This document shows positions 32,361 to 44,800 of a stretch of 64,000 nt of DNA, piece after piece. The translations under genes were made by a program, and so were the position numbers. The stretch lies in the NCBI RefSeq assembly GCF_020520425.1, contig NC_079491.1, forward strand, positions 4,761,143 to 4,825,142, in the 5' to 3' direction. The number at the start of each line of letters is the position of its first letter. Position 1 is the stretch's first letter. The DNA comes from Spinacia oleracea (taxonomy: Eukaryota > Streptophyta > Magnoliopsida > Caryophyllales > Amaranthaceae). The notes beneath the pieces are model-generated. The model was given only the letters and a program-made list of their open reading frames with translations, made no database searches and was not told where the DNA came from.

Positions 32361-33010
32361 CTCCCTCAGTCCCTTAATACTCGCACTGCTTTCCTTTTCG
32401 GGTCGTCCCATAATACTTGCACCGCTTCTATAAATGGAATTTTTTACCAATATCATATTATTTCTCACACTTACCTATTAACCCACTACACTTATACTCC
32501 CTACAAAAAATCATTTAAAAATTCACACCCCACACTCACTACTTCTCATCCTTTACCCATTTCCCACTAACTATATTATAAAAATACTCCACTATCAACT
32601 ACTCCCTCCATCTCTTTTTGTTTTTTACGTATTCCATTTTGGGTGTTTCATTTTGTTCTTTACATTTCCTATTATATTGTCACATAATGCATTAATATTC
32701 TATCAAAATTTGTGCCCAAATATTATTTTAACCAATTAAATCCATTGGACATTAAATATTTCTCATTTTTCCAACGTCAGATTTTTGATAAAAGTGAAAA
32801 CATTATAAATAAACGTAATTTTTCTTGTTTAAATAAAAAAGTAGATGAATCTCAATGCACATTAAATAGTCGTTAAATCGCGTGAAAAATATCAAACGTA
32901 AAAAATAAAAAGAGACGGAGAGAGTAACACCCATTAAATTATTAAGTCAATTCAAATGTCTTAAACTCCGCATCGTTCAAACCGATGCGAGTATTAAGGG
33001 ACGGAGGGAG
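32361..33010. mobile_element. Stowaway-type MITE, host of a nested MITE
   Basis: Ends ctccctcagtcccttaatac and gtattaagggacggagggag, TA-flanked. Same family as 1666-2264 and likewise interrupted by another MITE. Confidence 0.8.
32602..32924. mobile_element. Nested Stowaway-type MITE
   Basis: Ends ctccctccatctctttttgt and aaaaagagacggagagag, TA-flanked. Same family as 48738-49092, different from the one nested at 1774. Confidence 0.75.
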
Positions 33011-33366
33011 TATAACGATAATTATGTAATCAGAATAAATTATCCAACGACAATTGCTCATACTCCAGTATTTAAAAATTAAAGTTAATAAAAATTGGGT
33101 AAAATTTATCGTACAACGGATGCACGCAAGACCTATAGTTTTAAAAATTACTTATAATGGACCCAAACTATATTCAAAATAAAGAACTTTGATTTGAATC
33201 AACATTGGTTTTATCCAAGTAATTGGCAAAATAAGGAGTATGTCATTACTTTCCACCTTTTTTCTTACATAAAAGTTGTTATAAAAAAAAAAAAAAAAAG
33301 TAAAAAGTTAAATACTGGAACCAACAGCCAACTCAAACTGAGTTCACGTCAATCCTCCAGACCTCT

Positions 33367-34812
33367 TCAGAAAGGTAGGTGAAAATCCATACTAGACAAC
33401 TTAGTCAACTCTTCATCTAGTTTGGCTATTTTATTCAGCAGGTTTGATCTTTGTTCCTTCATTGTTGCATTAGTTTTGTGTAGTTCTAAAGCCTTCTCAA
33501 CACAAGGGACTAACCACTCTACTTGAAAACGCACGCATTTTAGGTCAGACAATGCGGACTTCAGATAATCAGCATGGAAATCACTCAATGATTGGGGTGA
33601 GTTTTCCTCAAGGATGAGTATCATAGTTGCTACTTGCTAGAGACTCAAGTAACCTTGCTATGTTGTCACCATTAGATATCAAGCTATTTTCTACAATGTT
33701 CCCATGCTTCGACCAAATCTTTTGCAGTGTTGGGAATAAATTAGGCCTTATATTCATCCCTTCAAATTTGACTGTTGAAGCATCGTTATTTTTGTCTTCC
33801 TGCATATCAAGGTGAATGATCGAAATTAAGGGCCCTTTAAAGCGGGTTTCTGTAGTAAACAAACAAATGTGATGAAAACAAGATTTTTTTTTTTTTTTTT
33901 TTGAGGGATGAAAACAAGATACTTGATGTTGTTTATGTTAATTAAATACCTTAGCTGAGGATGTTATATATGCCCTTGAAAATGACGGCAGGATTTCCTC
34001 CCTTGGAAGCTGCCGGTCAGATGCTGCTGCTTATATATTGGAGTACATGTTGCAGCAAGCAACAACAGCAACAACAAACACAGCAACAAGCACAAGGATC
34101 AGTTGCTCACAACTCTTGTAGCTAGACTACTAAGCATTGAAGATTATGATACACAGATTGCTGACATGTCTCATCAATACACAGATTGATGAGCTGTACA
34201 AAGGTTGTTACAGTTTGTAAGAGTTAGTTATAACTAACTCAGTTGTAATCAGTTGTAGTTAGTTGTAGTTACAAGCTTGCACTCTTAGTATAAATACTTT
34301 CATAGATAGTCAGTAGTTTGTAACATAAACTCTCTGATTCTTCAATCAATAAAAGCTCTCCTTATTCTTTTCTCTCTAAATTCGAAGTTCTGTTTCAGAA
34401 CTTCTTCATTATATAATAACAAAGACAACCCAAATCATTGATATGGAAGTACATACTCCATAGATATGGAAGTACGGTTAGATTAGATGTCATGACAAAT
34501 ATTGCAAATCGCTAATTACCTTGCACATCAACTTCAGGGTTTGAGTGATAAATCTGACGATGTATGGGTTGAAAACGAAATCTAACATCATTGAGAACGG
34601 ATCTCTCCTTGAGTTGTTTCTTACACTTCCTGTCTTCCTTCACCATTAAACATCAAATAAGACTCAATTAGAATTTAGAATACAGTAAGACTGCAATACT
34701 TATATGGAGGGAAAAAACAAAACAAAAAATCTCTCAAGTACTCTTTTTTTCTTATTCTTACCTCCTGCAGTTTGTAGAACATATCAGCAATATCATCAGT
34801 ATCTTCTTCCAT
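33367..34812 (-). pseudogene. Tail-only gene without F-box (gene 4), probably decayed
   Basis: 34812-34762 encodes MEEDTDDIADMFYKLQE before a GTAAG donor. 34637-34520 encodes EDRKCKKQLKERSVLNDVRF, then QPIHRQIYHSNPEVDVQ. An exon ending at 33950 encodes SRAYITSSAK. 33799-33367 holds the tail (STVKFEGMNIRPNLFPTLQK, HGNIVENSLIS, then FQVEWLVPCVEKALELHK and a coiled coil). A 7-bp near-duplication (agtagca) at about 33630 shifts the frame within LESLA/TMILILEEN, and the acceptor of the third exon cannot be placed in phase. A solo LTR sits in the intron between exons 2 and 3. The N-terminus is unlike the F-box members, so the tail also exists as, or came from, a separate gene. Function unknown. Confidence 0.6.
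34036..34408. mobile_element. Solo LTR, Copia-like
   Basis: A 373-bp block starting tattggagtacatgttgcag and ending gaacttcttca, flanked by the 5-bp repeat ttata (34031-34035 and 34409-34413). It contains a TATA-like agtataaatac and an aataaaagctc polyadenylation-like word in the order expected for an LTR. There is no internal region, so it is a solo LTR left by recombination. Fossil in an intron of gene 4. Confidence 0.65.
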
Positions 34813-35809
34813 TCTGCGACCAGCTTATGAATCTGAATTCCTAGTAGTGCTCTGATCTTTATATAGTTAGAAGAAAAAGGAATGGAATCCACCTTTACCT
34901 CATCTATCGAGCGATTTGGTGCCCAAAGTTCCAAGAACCTTCAATGTAGACTTTACTGCAGAAGGACTCAATTCCGTTTGGTTATTGAAAGTCACCCAAG
35001 TTGTCAATATACGTTGTACTCCCTCCTTTCTCTACTTATTTTATTACCGAGTACTTTTATGTTTATCATTTCCAATTTTAGTTTCTAGTTTCGAGAATAT
35101 GAAGAATCATAGGATAAGATAGTGCCACAAAAAGTGCCTTGTTGAGGTCTTAGCCAAATCATTGACGTCGGAGTATTCCACCAGTGCGTCGGAATACCAA
35201 AAATTTAACATTTTGTTATCACTAAGGTATAAGGGTACTATGCAGTATTTTTGGAAACCTTGGATATATGTTGTACAAATTGTTTATAGGTTGAGAAGTT
35301 GAGATACATCATGCATTCTTTAAGTGGATATCATCATATTTGGGAGTAATGTTTTAGGGGAGGATAACCAAGGTTTAAGATTAAATCTCGTCTTATACTC
35401 TTATGTTAGAGCATATTATATGTGCACCCAGGTGTCCCATGCACCCTTTCACATTTTCTCCTGTGAAAAAATGTGATGGATACCACCAATAAACATAAAA
35501 ATACCCTTTGATGCACAAAAAATCCGGATGCACCTTATAATTTTCAGTCTTATGGGAGATATACTCATGATTAAAATATGATCACATGCAAAAAAACAAA
35601 AAAAGAATTAATAAAAACCTTGATTACTTGAAAGCAGTTGTTGATACTAACATAATCCAGAAATTCAGCAAAAGTTTTAACATCCTCCAAGCCTCTGCAC
35701 ATAGATAAATACAATAAAGCATTGGAACAAGGCCATATCAGTTACAAAAAGCAGTACATATATACTAGATACATAGAACTATAGAAGTACAAACCATTAA
35801 CCACACAGT
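34813..35809. other. Interval between gene 4 and gene 5
   Basis: Gene 4's promoter side and the 3' side of gene 5. A lone MITE-like end (actccctcctttctctactt) lies at about 35020. No other gene was recognised. Confidence 0.35.
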
Positions 35810-38800
35810 TCACGGCAATCCCCCTCCTAGAAGTTGGTCCAAATCTACATTTCCGTTAAAAGGAAGCTTCCAAATTTGAAAGGCTAACTCTTCAAGAAGC
35901 TTCAATCTTTTTTCCGCAGTTTGTGCCCGGATTTGGCCAAGTTTGTGCAGTTCTATAGCGTTTTCCACACAAGGAACAAGCCAGTCTACTTTGAAATGGA
36001 AACATCTCAGGTCGGATAATGTAGAGCCCAACTTATCGACTTGGCAATCATTCAATGATCTGACCGAATTGCCCTCCAGAATGAGTATCACATTTGCCAA
36101 TGACTCTAACGCCTTGGCAATCAAGTCACCACTACGGATGATGCTATTTTCCACTATGTTTCCATGTCTGGACCACACGTTTTGCAATACTGGGACTAAA
36201 CTAGACCTTATATCAAATCCTTCAAATTTTACTGTCAAGTTATCACTTCTGTTGCTCTGTAAAAGATGGAACATAATGGACAAATTGAGCTAGGTATTGT
36301 TGTAAAAGGATATGAAAAGGTTTAGACAAGTGTGCAATTCAGTTTAGTACCTGATTTGCTGAGATTATACAAGCCCGAGACACGGCGTGAGTTCTGCTTT
36401 CCTCCCTTAAATTATCTGGATGAGTTATGATCAACAAGAACAGTCAGAAGACTAAGAAAAGCTTACACTTCAAAAAGTTGAATTGTTTAAATGACAACTA
36501 ATTACAAAAGTTTACCTTCCTTGACTTCAGACACCATTTCATTCATGGTAGGAGTTCTTGTGATTTCTACTCGGGCTTCAGCCATAGAGGGCATCTCAAT
36601 GGCTTGTTCAACGACTTTGTGTACAAAACCACCTTGGCGTAGTTCCTCTAAGTTCCGTGTCTCAAAAGCTAGTCAGCAAATAGTTATCCCAATATTAGAA
36701 AGCTGATAAGTAAAATCCAAATTGTACCACAAAAAAAGTGACACCACCTGAAGGAAACACCGAAACAATCTTCAGCATGAATTACGAGGCTTACACCATT
36801 AAAAATCCATATTCTACCAGAAAAAGATGTAATGCTTTCATTCCCAATAGAGGAACTGACACCAACATGATTGTTGCATCGGAAATTGTTCATGCCATGA
36901 AGGGTCGAAAGGGGAAAAAAGGGTGGTTTGCCTTTAAAATTGACTTAGAGAAGGCTTATGATAAATTGGAGTGGGATTTCATAAGAAATTGCATGATTAA
37001 TATGGGTTTTGATGAGGATTCTGTGAAGTTAGTCATGAACTGTCTGTCCACTTCCTCCTCCTCCATAATAATCAATGGTAAGCCTTCCCCAAACTTTCTT
37101 CCTTCACGGGGAATAAGGCAAGGGGATCCTCTCTCCCCTTACATTTTCACCTTGTGTATGGAATGGCTATCCAAGCTTATCCATCAAGAGTGCGAAGAAG
37201 GTTTTTGGACACCTTTTACATTGGGGAGGGGGGCCCTTTCCATATCCCACCTCCTTTTTGCGGATGACCTTATTTTATTTGGTGAGGCAAATAAGGGAAC
37301 CCTTGAGTCAATGATCAATACCCTTGATTTATTTGGTAATGTGTCAGGTCAGACTAAAACTTTGAAAAAAGTAAGCTTGTTTTTCCTCCGAATACTCATC
37401 CTGCCATCATCACCACTTTTAAGGATAAGCTTAACTGCAAGTCCACTCCAGATCTGTGCACGTACCTTGGCTTCCCCCTTCTTCACAAAAAACCAAATAA
37501 AACCAGTTGGCCTTTATAGTTGATAACGTGAGGGGTAAACTACCAGCCTGGAAAACAATTTTTCTCTCTAAAGAGGGTAGGGGTTTGGGCTGCCTCATTA
37601 AATCTTCCCTTGCCTCTATTCCTTCCTACTATATGTCCTGCCTCCCAAATTTACAAAGAATTCCATTGCTGCCAATTTTCTTTGGGAATCGCCCACTTCC
37701 ACCCCTCATCTTATTTCCTAGGAATCCATCTGCAAACCTACTTGGGCTGGAGGATTGGGAATTAGAAATTTGGAGCACACAAATAGGTTGATGTTTTTGA
37801 AGATGTGTTGGAAAATTGTGAACTTCTCAGAAAACTTGGCCTCTAAAATTATGCGATATAAAAATATTGTAAGAAGAGCCATCCCAACTAGCTTCAAAAA
37901 GGAATTTTTTATGTGGAAAGAATTAGGGAAAGTTTGGGAGGATTTTCAAGAGTTCTTCGAAATGGGTAATTGGGGATGGAGCAACAATTTCTTTTTGGGA
38001 GGACAATTGCATGCGCTGATTTTAGGTCTTTACGGTCTCAAGTGGAGGGTCCCTTATCCCAGACAGACATGCTTCTTACTGTGAAAGATTGTATTAGCCA
38101 CTCTAGTTGGAACCTTCCTCCTCTAAGCCTTACTCTACCTCCAACTGTTATCCGCCAAATTATGACTTCGCACATTCCCTTGCTCCATTGCCAAGATCTT
38201 TCTATCTCTAAATTTGTTCACAAAGGGAAATTCTTGTTCAAAAAAGCTTCCTCTGACCTTTTTACAAACAACTTCAATGAGGATGTCAAAATCTCTTCGG
38301 TTTGGAAAGCGCAAACTCTCCCAAAAATACGTTTCTTTATGTGGCAGTGCTGGAAAGAAAAACAGGTTACCTTCAAACTTGAACGTGGCAAATAAGAATA
38401 TAACCCCCTCCCCTGCATGCCCTTTCTGTCCGGGAGTAAACGAGTCAGCAATCCATATTCTTCTTCACTGTGTGAGAAGCTGAGAGCTAAGGAGGTGTGG
38501 GACAAAATCTCACAAAAATCAACCCTAACCTTTGTTACTAACCATGAATGGTTGGTGGGAAATTCGGAGAACTCTTCTGTCCATGAGTCCATGCCTTGGT
38601 GTGTTAGGTTTCCCTTTGTTACGTGGTACATATGGAAGAGAAGAAATGAGTGGGTGTTTGAGAGAAAATATGAAAGTAGATACGTGTTTGAAGCTTAGTA
38701 GTGATGCGGCTAGGGAGTGGTTGACAAATCAACCGTGCCCTGCAAACCGTGGGCCTGCTTGTCCCCTTACTAGTAACTTGGTTAATTGGTTGTCCTCTTG

Positions 38801-41800
38801 GGAAAGTGAACCTTGGGTAGCAGGGGTAGTTATTGTAGCTAGAGATGAGCATGAAAACTGGATTGCAGGTGCAACTCAAAAGCGGATCACTCCATCAGCA
38901 ATGGTGGCAGAATTGTATGGCATCAGATTGAGCCTAAAAGTCGCAAGGAGGAAGGATGGGACCATATTATAGTGGCCTCGGATTGCAAGCAAGCTGTACA
39001 TCTGATTACCCAAAAAGAAAACTTGGGGGATGACTTAGCTAACATTGTACTTGGTTGCAGGGAACTGAAGCAAGCCTTTTCAAGGATGCACCTTTGGTAC
39101 GAGGGTAGGAGAACAAACCAACTGGCAGAGTTCATGGTAAAAAGAGCTAGGGAAGAAAACACAGAACTTAATGGTTTTATCATATTACGGAACCCTGATA
39201 TATTTTGTAGACCTTTGAATGAATGAAGAAGAACTTCACAAGTGTAATAGAGAAAATGGGTCTGTAACGTAAATGGCTCTCACTAGTAGCGAACTTATCT
39301 TTGAACTCTTGTATTATTTGCTTTAATTTTATCTAGTCAGTCTGCCCTTCACTACCAAAAAAAAAGTATCTGAAACTAATCCAATAGTTACCTTCAACTG
39401 CAACATGCTCCTTATCGATCACGAGAGAAGGAGATCTTGTAGTTTCTGATTGAGCTGCTGTGATAGCAAAAATCTTAGTGGTTTGTTCCCTGCATCCAGA
39501 TCCAAATGAGGCAAGGGCTACCTCCTTTTGCAAAGATTGTACCCCTTCATCTTTCTCGTGCTCACTTCACATACAAACATCACATAAGTCTAAATTAATT
39601 TAAGTACTCTTCTTCAGATTATCCAGGCATGTAGTTTACTGACATTTAAAAAAATAACAATAATAATTTACTAAGTCTAATTCTGAGATTATAGGTGTCA
39701 TTTCTTTGATGTTCTTGGTATATCCCATAGGCAGACCAGACTAGGAGGCAGTTTTGGAATAAAAACACAGATCAAGAATTACTCTATAAGACAGTAACCC
39801 ATCTAGATAACAAAGGCACTGTTCTCCTCAACCTATTTTAACAAGTACTTCGTATAAGGTTAAATAAGTTCATATAAGTTGTATAACTTTACAAGTATAA
39901 AAACATGCCAGACCATCGCAACACATTATTTATGTATAGATTAACAATAATAAAAATAACAGCATGCGCCCATGAATTTTTCAAACACCAACTGCCCATT
40001 TTAACCACAAAATCCAATCCATACTTGTTCATTAAAAGATCAGTAATAGTATCATCCGTGAGTTCCTATGCATTTCAATTTGAAAGTTTCCACATTTCCT
40101 AAAACCTAAATTTGAATTTGTATTTACTTGTTTTCATTTCTAAGTTTTCACATTCCATTTCCGGGCAACATATATCACATTTTACAAGTGTAACATTAGT
40201 ACTTCTACTCCAAATAGAAAACCACAAGGCTTTCAAGTGTAGAAACAATCTCAAAATGAGGAAAAACTGTGCATGTTAAAATATCAGGAATAGAAAATCA
40301 TTGATGATTAATATTACTAAAAGATCGCATACCTGTGAGATTGAGACTGCTCCATATCAGTCATGGCAGGTGGAGATCTTGTAGTTTGTGCTTGAGCGGC
40401 ATTGGTTGAAATCTCAGTGGTTTGTACCTCTTGCGAAGATGCACTGTCTTCATTAAAGGAATCAGATTGTATCATTTCATCCTCGCATTCAGGGTCAGAA
40501 GCAGCAGAGGACGCCTCCTCTTGCAAAGATGCTCTATCTTCATTATTGGAATCAGAGTGTATCATTTCATCCTCTTCAGCCTCACTTCACAAACAAACAC
40601 CACAAAAGTCCAAATTTAATCACAACCATGGGGTGAAATATAGAAGAAGATTTCTACTTGGCATCATTAAAGAAAATTTCTTGCATGACAAAGTGAGTGG
40701 CCTGTCCCGAAATCAAAATCCAATTGCTTCACGTAGTAGTACGCATTTTACATTTGCTTTTGCACCATTCACAAATAGTTCATATAAGCTAAGTTCAAGC
40801 AAAACAATATCTAAGGATAAAAATAAGTTCACAAATTAGTTGACTATTTCACGGGCAAAAGTTATGCTTGAAAATTTGTAGCATTTGATAATTCAAATAC
40901 CTAGGTATTTTAAACTAAGGGGAAAGCAATGTTTGTATTCCTAATCAAGAAGCCCCAAGAAGGCAAGAACCACTGAATATGCCATAAAAACTAGCAAGAA
41001 TGCCAAGAAAAAATCACAACCACTACACAATGCATATTCTACCCTACCATACAACTGGCAAGCAAAATAATTCTGTTTTACAATCATTAGTCATTACAGG
41101 GGAACAAAATAATGTTGATTAGTACATAGAAATTAAACCCCCGAGGAATGATAAATTTGTTTCCAAGATTGGACTAGTGGCATTGGTCAAATAATCTTGC
41201 CATCTTGGTATATCTAGGAGTATTTTTTATATTTATTATTAAACAAGGAGACGGTTTTGAAATAAGAACACCCATACCTTGATTTAATCTCGATGATATA
41301 CTCTGTATAGACAAACAAGATTACTAAATAGAAAGATAATTTTTTCCCATATTGGAACAAGTCTGATGTTTGAAAGTTGTTTTGGTCTGTAGCTATGAAG
41401 CAAGATAAACTTTAGATCAACTGATTGCATGAATACTAAACAAGAAAGGAGATATTTGGACTACGAGTATCCTGATGGCTTATCATGGGCATTCAAGAAA
41501 AATCTAGATCTGATGTCAAAAAAAAAATCTAGGGAGCAGAGGACTTTTCACTGGCTCACTGCTCAACGTGGCTTACAAGTCTGCGTGTCCTTAATTCAGC
41601 TAGTCCCAACTCCAAAGAGTGTCCTTATCATATGCTTAGCTGTACTGAATAGGCTAACCACTAATGATAGGATGGTGATAAACTTTGAGTCTGATCTGCA
41701 ATGTGAACTATGTGGGTCTGCGTGGGAGTCATTGCAACATCTTTAATTTCAATGTAATTGTTCAACGAAAATATGGAAGGGTATTCTAAATATTCTACAT

Positions 41801-44800
41801 ATACAGTGAGGTCAGTGAAATGTCCTTCCATCCATTACTAAGATATCCTGGAAGGAGATAAGCCTGCACGAAAACTAATATGACTGGCACGGCCTATGGA
41901 ATGTGCTTGAGTGAAGGCGTGAAGCTGTGTATGCCATACGGCTAAAAGGAGATAGGAAAGTGTTTAAAGATGCCTGTAGTGAAGTGAAGACCCTGCAAAG
42001 TCCTTATGTCTATAGTTTTTAAGGCAGCTTGTTGAAGTTCTAGAAGTGTTAGAAATCTGCTTAAATTCCTGCATTGCATGTTTAAACAACAAACTGACGT
42101 GTGCCAAGTGAGGCCCTAATGCAAAAGCAATGCCTAACCATCACAACACATAATTTATGAATATTGAATAGATGAACAATAATGCCCGTGATTTTTCAAC
42201 AGAAACTGCCCATTTCACCACAAATCCAAACAACAATACTTGTTTTATTAAAAGATCAGTAATATTATCATCCCGGAAGTTCCTCTGCATTTCAATTTGA
42301 AAGTATCCACCTTTCCTAAAACCTAAAATTGTATTTGTGTTTACTTGTTTCTGGCATTTCGTTTCAGTGCAACATAGAACACATTTTACAAGTGCAACAT
42401 TAGTACTTTCTACTTCAAATAGAAAACAGAACTCTATAAGGCTTTCAAATGTGGAAACAATCTCAAAATGCGGAACTGTACATGTTAAAATAACAGGGAT
42501 AACAGGAATAGAAGATCATTGATGTTTAATACTACTACAAATTACATACCTATGAGATTGAGATTGCTCCATATCATTTATGACAGGAGATCTTGTAGTT
42601 TGTGCTTGAGCAGCATTGGTTGAAATAACCTCAGTGGTTTGTTCCTGGCATTCAGCTTCAGAGGCAGCAGAGGATGCTTCCTCTTGCGAAGATGCTTCAT
42701 TACTGGAATCATATTGCAACTTTTCATCTTCGTTAGCCTCACTTCTACAAATAAACACCACATAAGTCCAAATTTAAGCACGAACATGGCGTGAAATTTA
42801 GCATAAGAAAAAAGATTTCTACTTGACATCATATAAGGAACATTTCCTACACGTCCAGTGAGAGTGGCCTGTCCCGGAAACAAAATCCAATTGCTTTATA
42901 TAGTAATCCACATTTTGCATTTGCTTTTGAACCATCGACCTTTTTGTCTGGACTGATTTCAATACTCAATGACTTGGAAGGTATGCAAGTACATCAATTA
43001 GAAATGTTATTTTGTATCTGTTAGTAATTGATATAAAAACCATTTAAACCAAGCATGTCCAATGCTAACAAACAAAAAGAACACCCATCTATCCCATCCT
43101 AAGTCCTAACACATAATACTGAAGTACAAGCTTCCAAATAAAACCTTACAAAAAACCTCCATTGCAATCCTTGAATTTTAACAATAGAAATTTGTAAGAA
43201 AAGTTATAGACATCAAAAGATCGAAGAAGCGTGCCAAGGGAGATAAAGGAGGAATGCATAAAGTGGCGAAAAATGACATTCTAATCGAGTACTTATGGAG
43301 TCAGGATCAGTATTGGTTAAAAAAAAGGGGTGGACAGGGAATGTAGTAAGAACCCACTTATTAGATATTCTATTGTAAGCATTTGATCATTCAAGTTCCA
43401 AAGAAGCCATTTGAAATCACAGAATATAGCATAAAAACAAGCAAGAAAGAACTCACAAGTCCACCACAATACCACAACGATATTGTGCCCTGCCTTGCAA
43501 CTGGTAAGCAGAGTAAATATGATTTACAACAATTATAGGGCACAAAATAATGCTTACCCACAAAGAATAAGAATTTAGTTTAGAGGCATGGTTCTAATTA
43601 ATGCTCTTGGTATATCAAAGGGGGAAATTTTAAGTTTTCCTAACTGGATATACAAGGATTAATTTGAAGATTTTCTAACTAGATTAGACTGATGGCATGG
43701 TTTTTAATGATCTATGAAAACACATAAATTGATACAATCTCGAATATATGGTAACTGAACAAGATAAAATAATTGGAACATAAATTTGGCAACCCTTACC
43801 TTTGAGATTGAGATGGCTAAGGAGATGGTGCATTCTGCAGAACCCAAGGTGGGGGAGACCACAACATCACAGGGAAACCAGGATAACATTCAATAGGCAG
43901 ACTGTAAAGATATTCTCCACCTAATTCGAAAACTGCAACCTTATATTTAGCTAACTGTACAGATTTAGCTAAATATAACTGAGTGAAAGCATCATCTGAG
44001 AACACAATACAGTTCCTGAGTTGACAACCATGGAATTCAGCAGCAGGAACAAAAAAAGAGTGATGTTTGAAGACAAACAACACCTGATCACCAACCCCAA
44101 AACTCTTAACCTCAGTCCAACAACTAAAACCATCTGTATTACACAGCTTGTAAACTTTAAAATGCATTTTAATTGACCCTGCTGGCCCTTGAACACGTCC
44201 ATTCATAGCTACAACAATGTAGAGATTTTCATCAGAGGGTGATCGCATTACCACAAACCGCTTCCGTAGTTTGCTTTTAGGACAATTTAACCGAAGTTCA
44301 TCGAAATCAAATCTTTCATACTTCCTGTATGAGAGAAGTGCACCTTGATTATCTAAAGCGTAGGTCTTCCCCTTGTACCGTGTAATATCATTGATAACTA
44401 TAATCTTCTTGTGATTGTGATTAAACGCCTTACTGAAATACGGGGAGAGATGAAATGGCAGTGCTCTGAACACTTTACCCCTTGATAAAGCCACTAGAAT
44501 GCAGTTGCGGGTGTTAGCAATACATCGATCAAAGAAAATCACCACTTTGTCATACACAAAAGAACGAAAATGGAAGAAATCGTCACCATGGTCGTCACCG
44601 GCGACGATGTGGTATTCTTTGGCTAGTGGAGTAGACTTATAACGGGATAAATCGAAATTATCTGGGAAATTAGGGATTCGAGTTCTGGAGATAGGGTTGA
44701 ACAATTGGGTGGCGCCGCCGGTAGCCTCCACAGAGAGAACCATCCAGGCGGGTGAATTAGGGCTATTAAGTGGACGGAGGAGAGAGACAGAGGAGGAGAA

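Noticed and set aside
35097-35600. Possible extra exons upstream of gene 4
   Set aside because: No open, family-like sequence or paired splice sites found.
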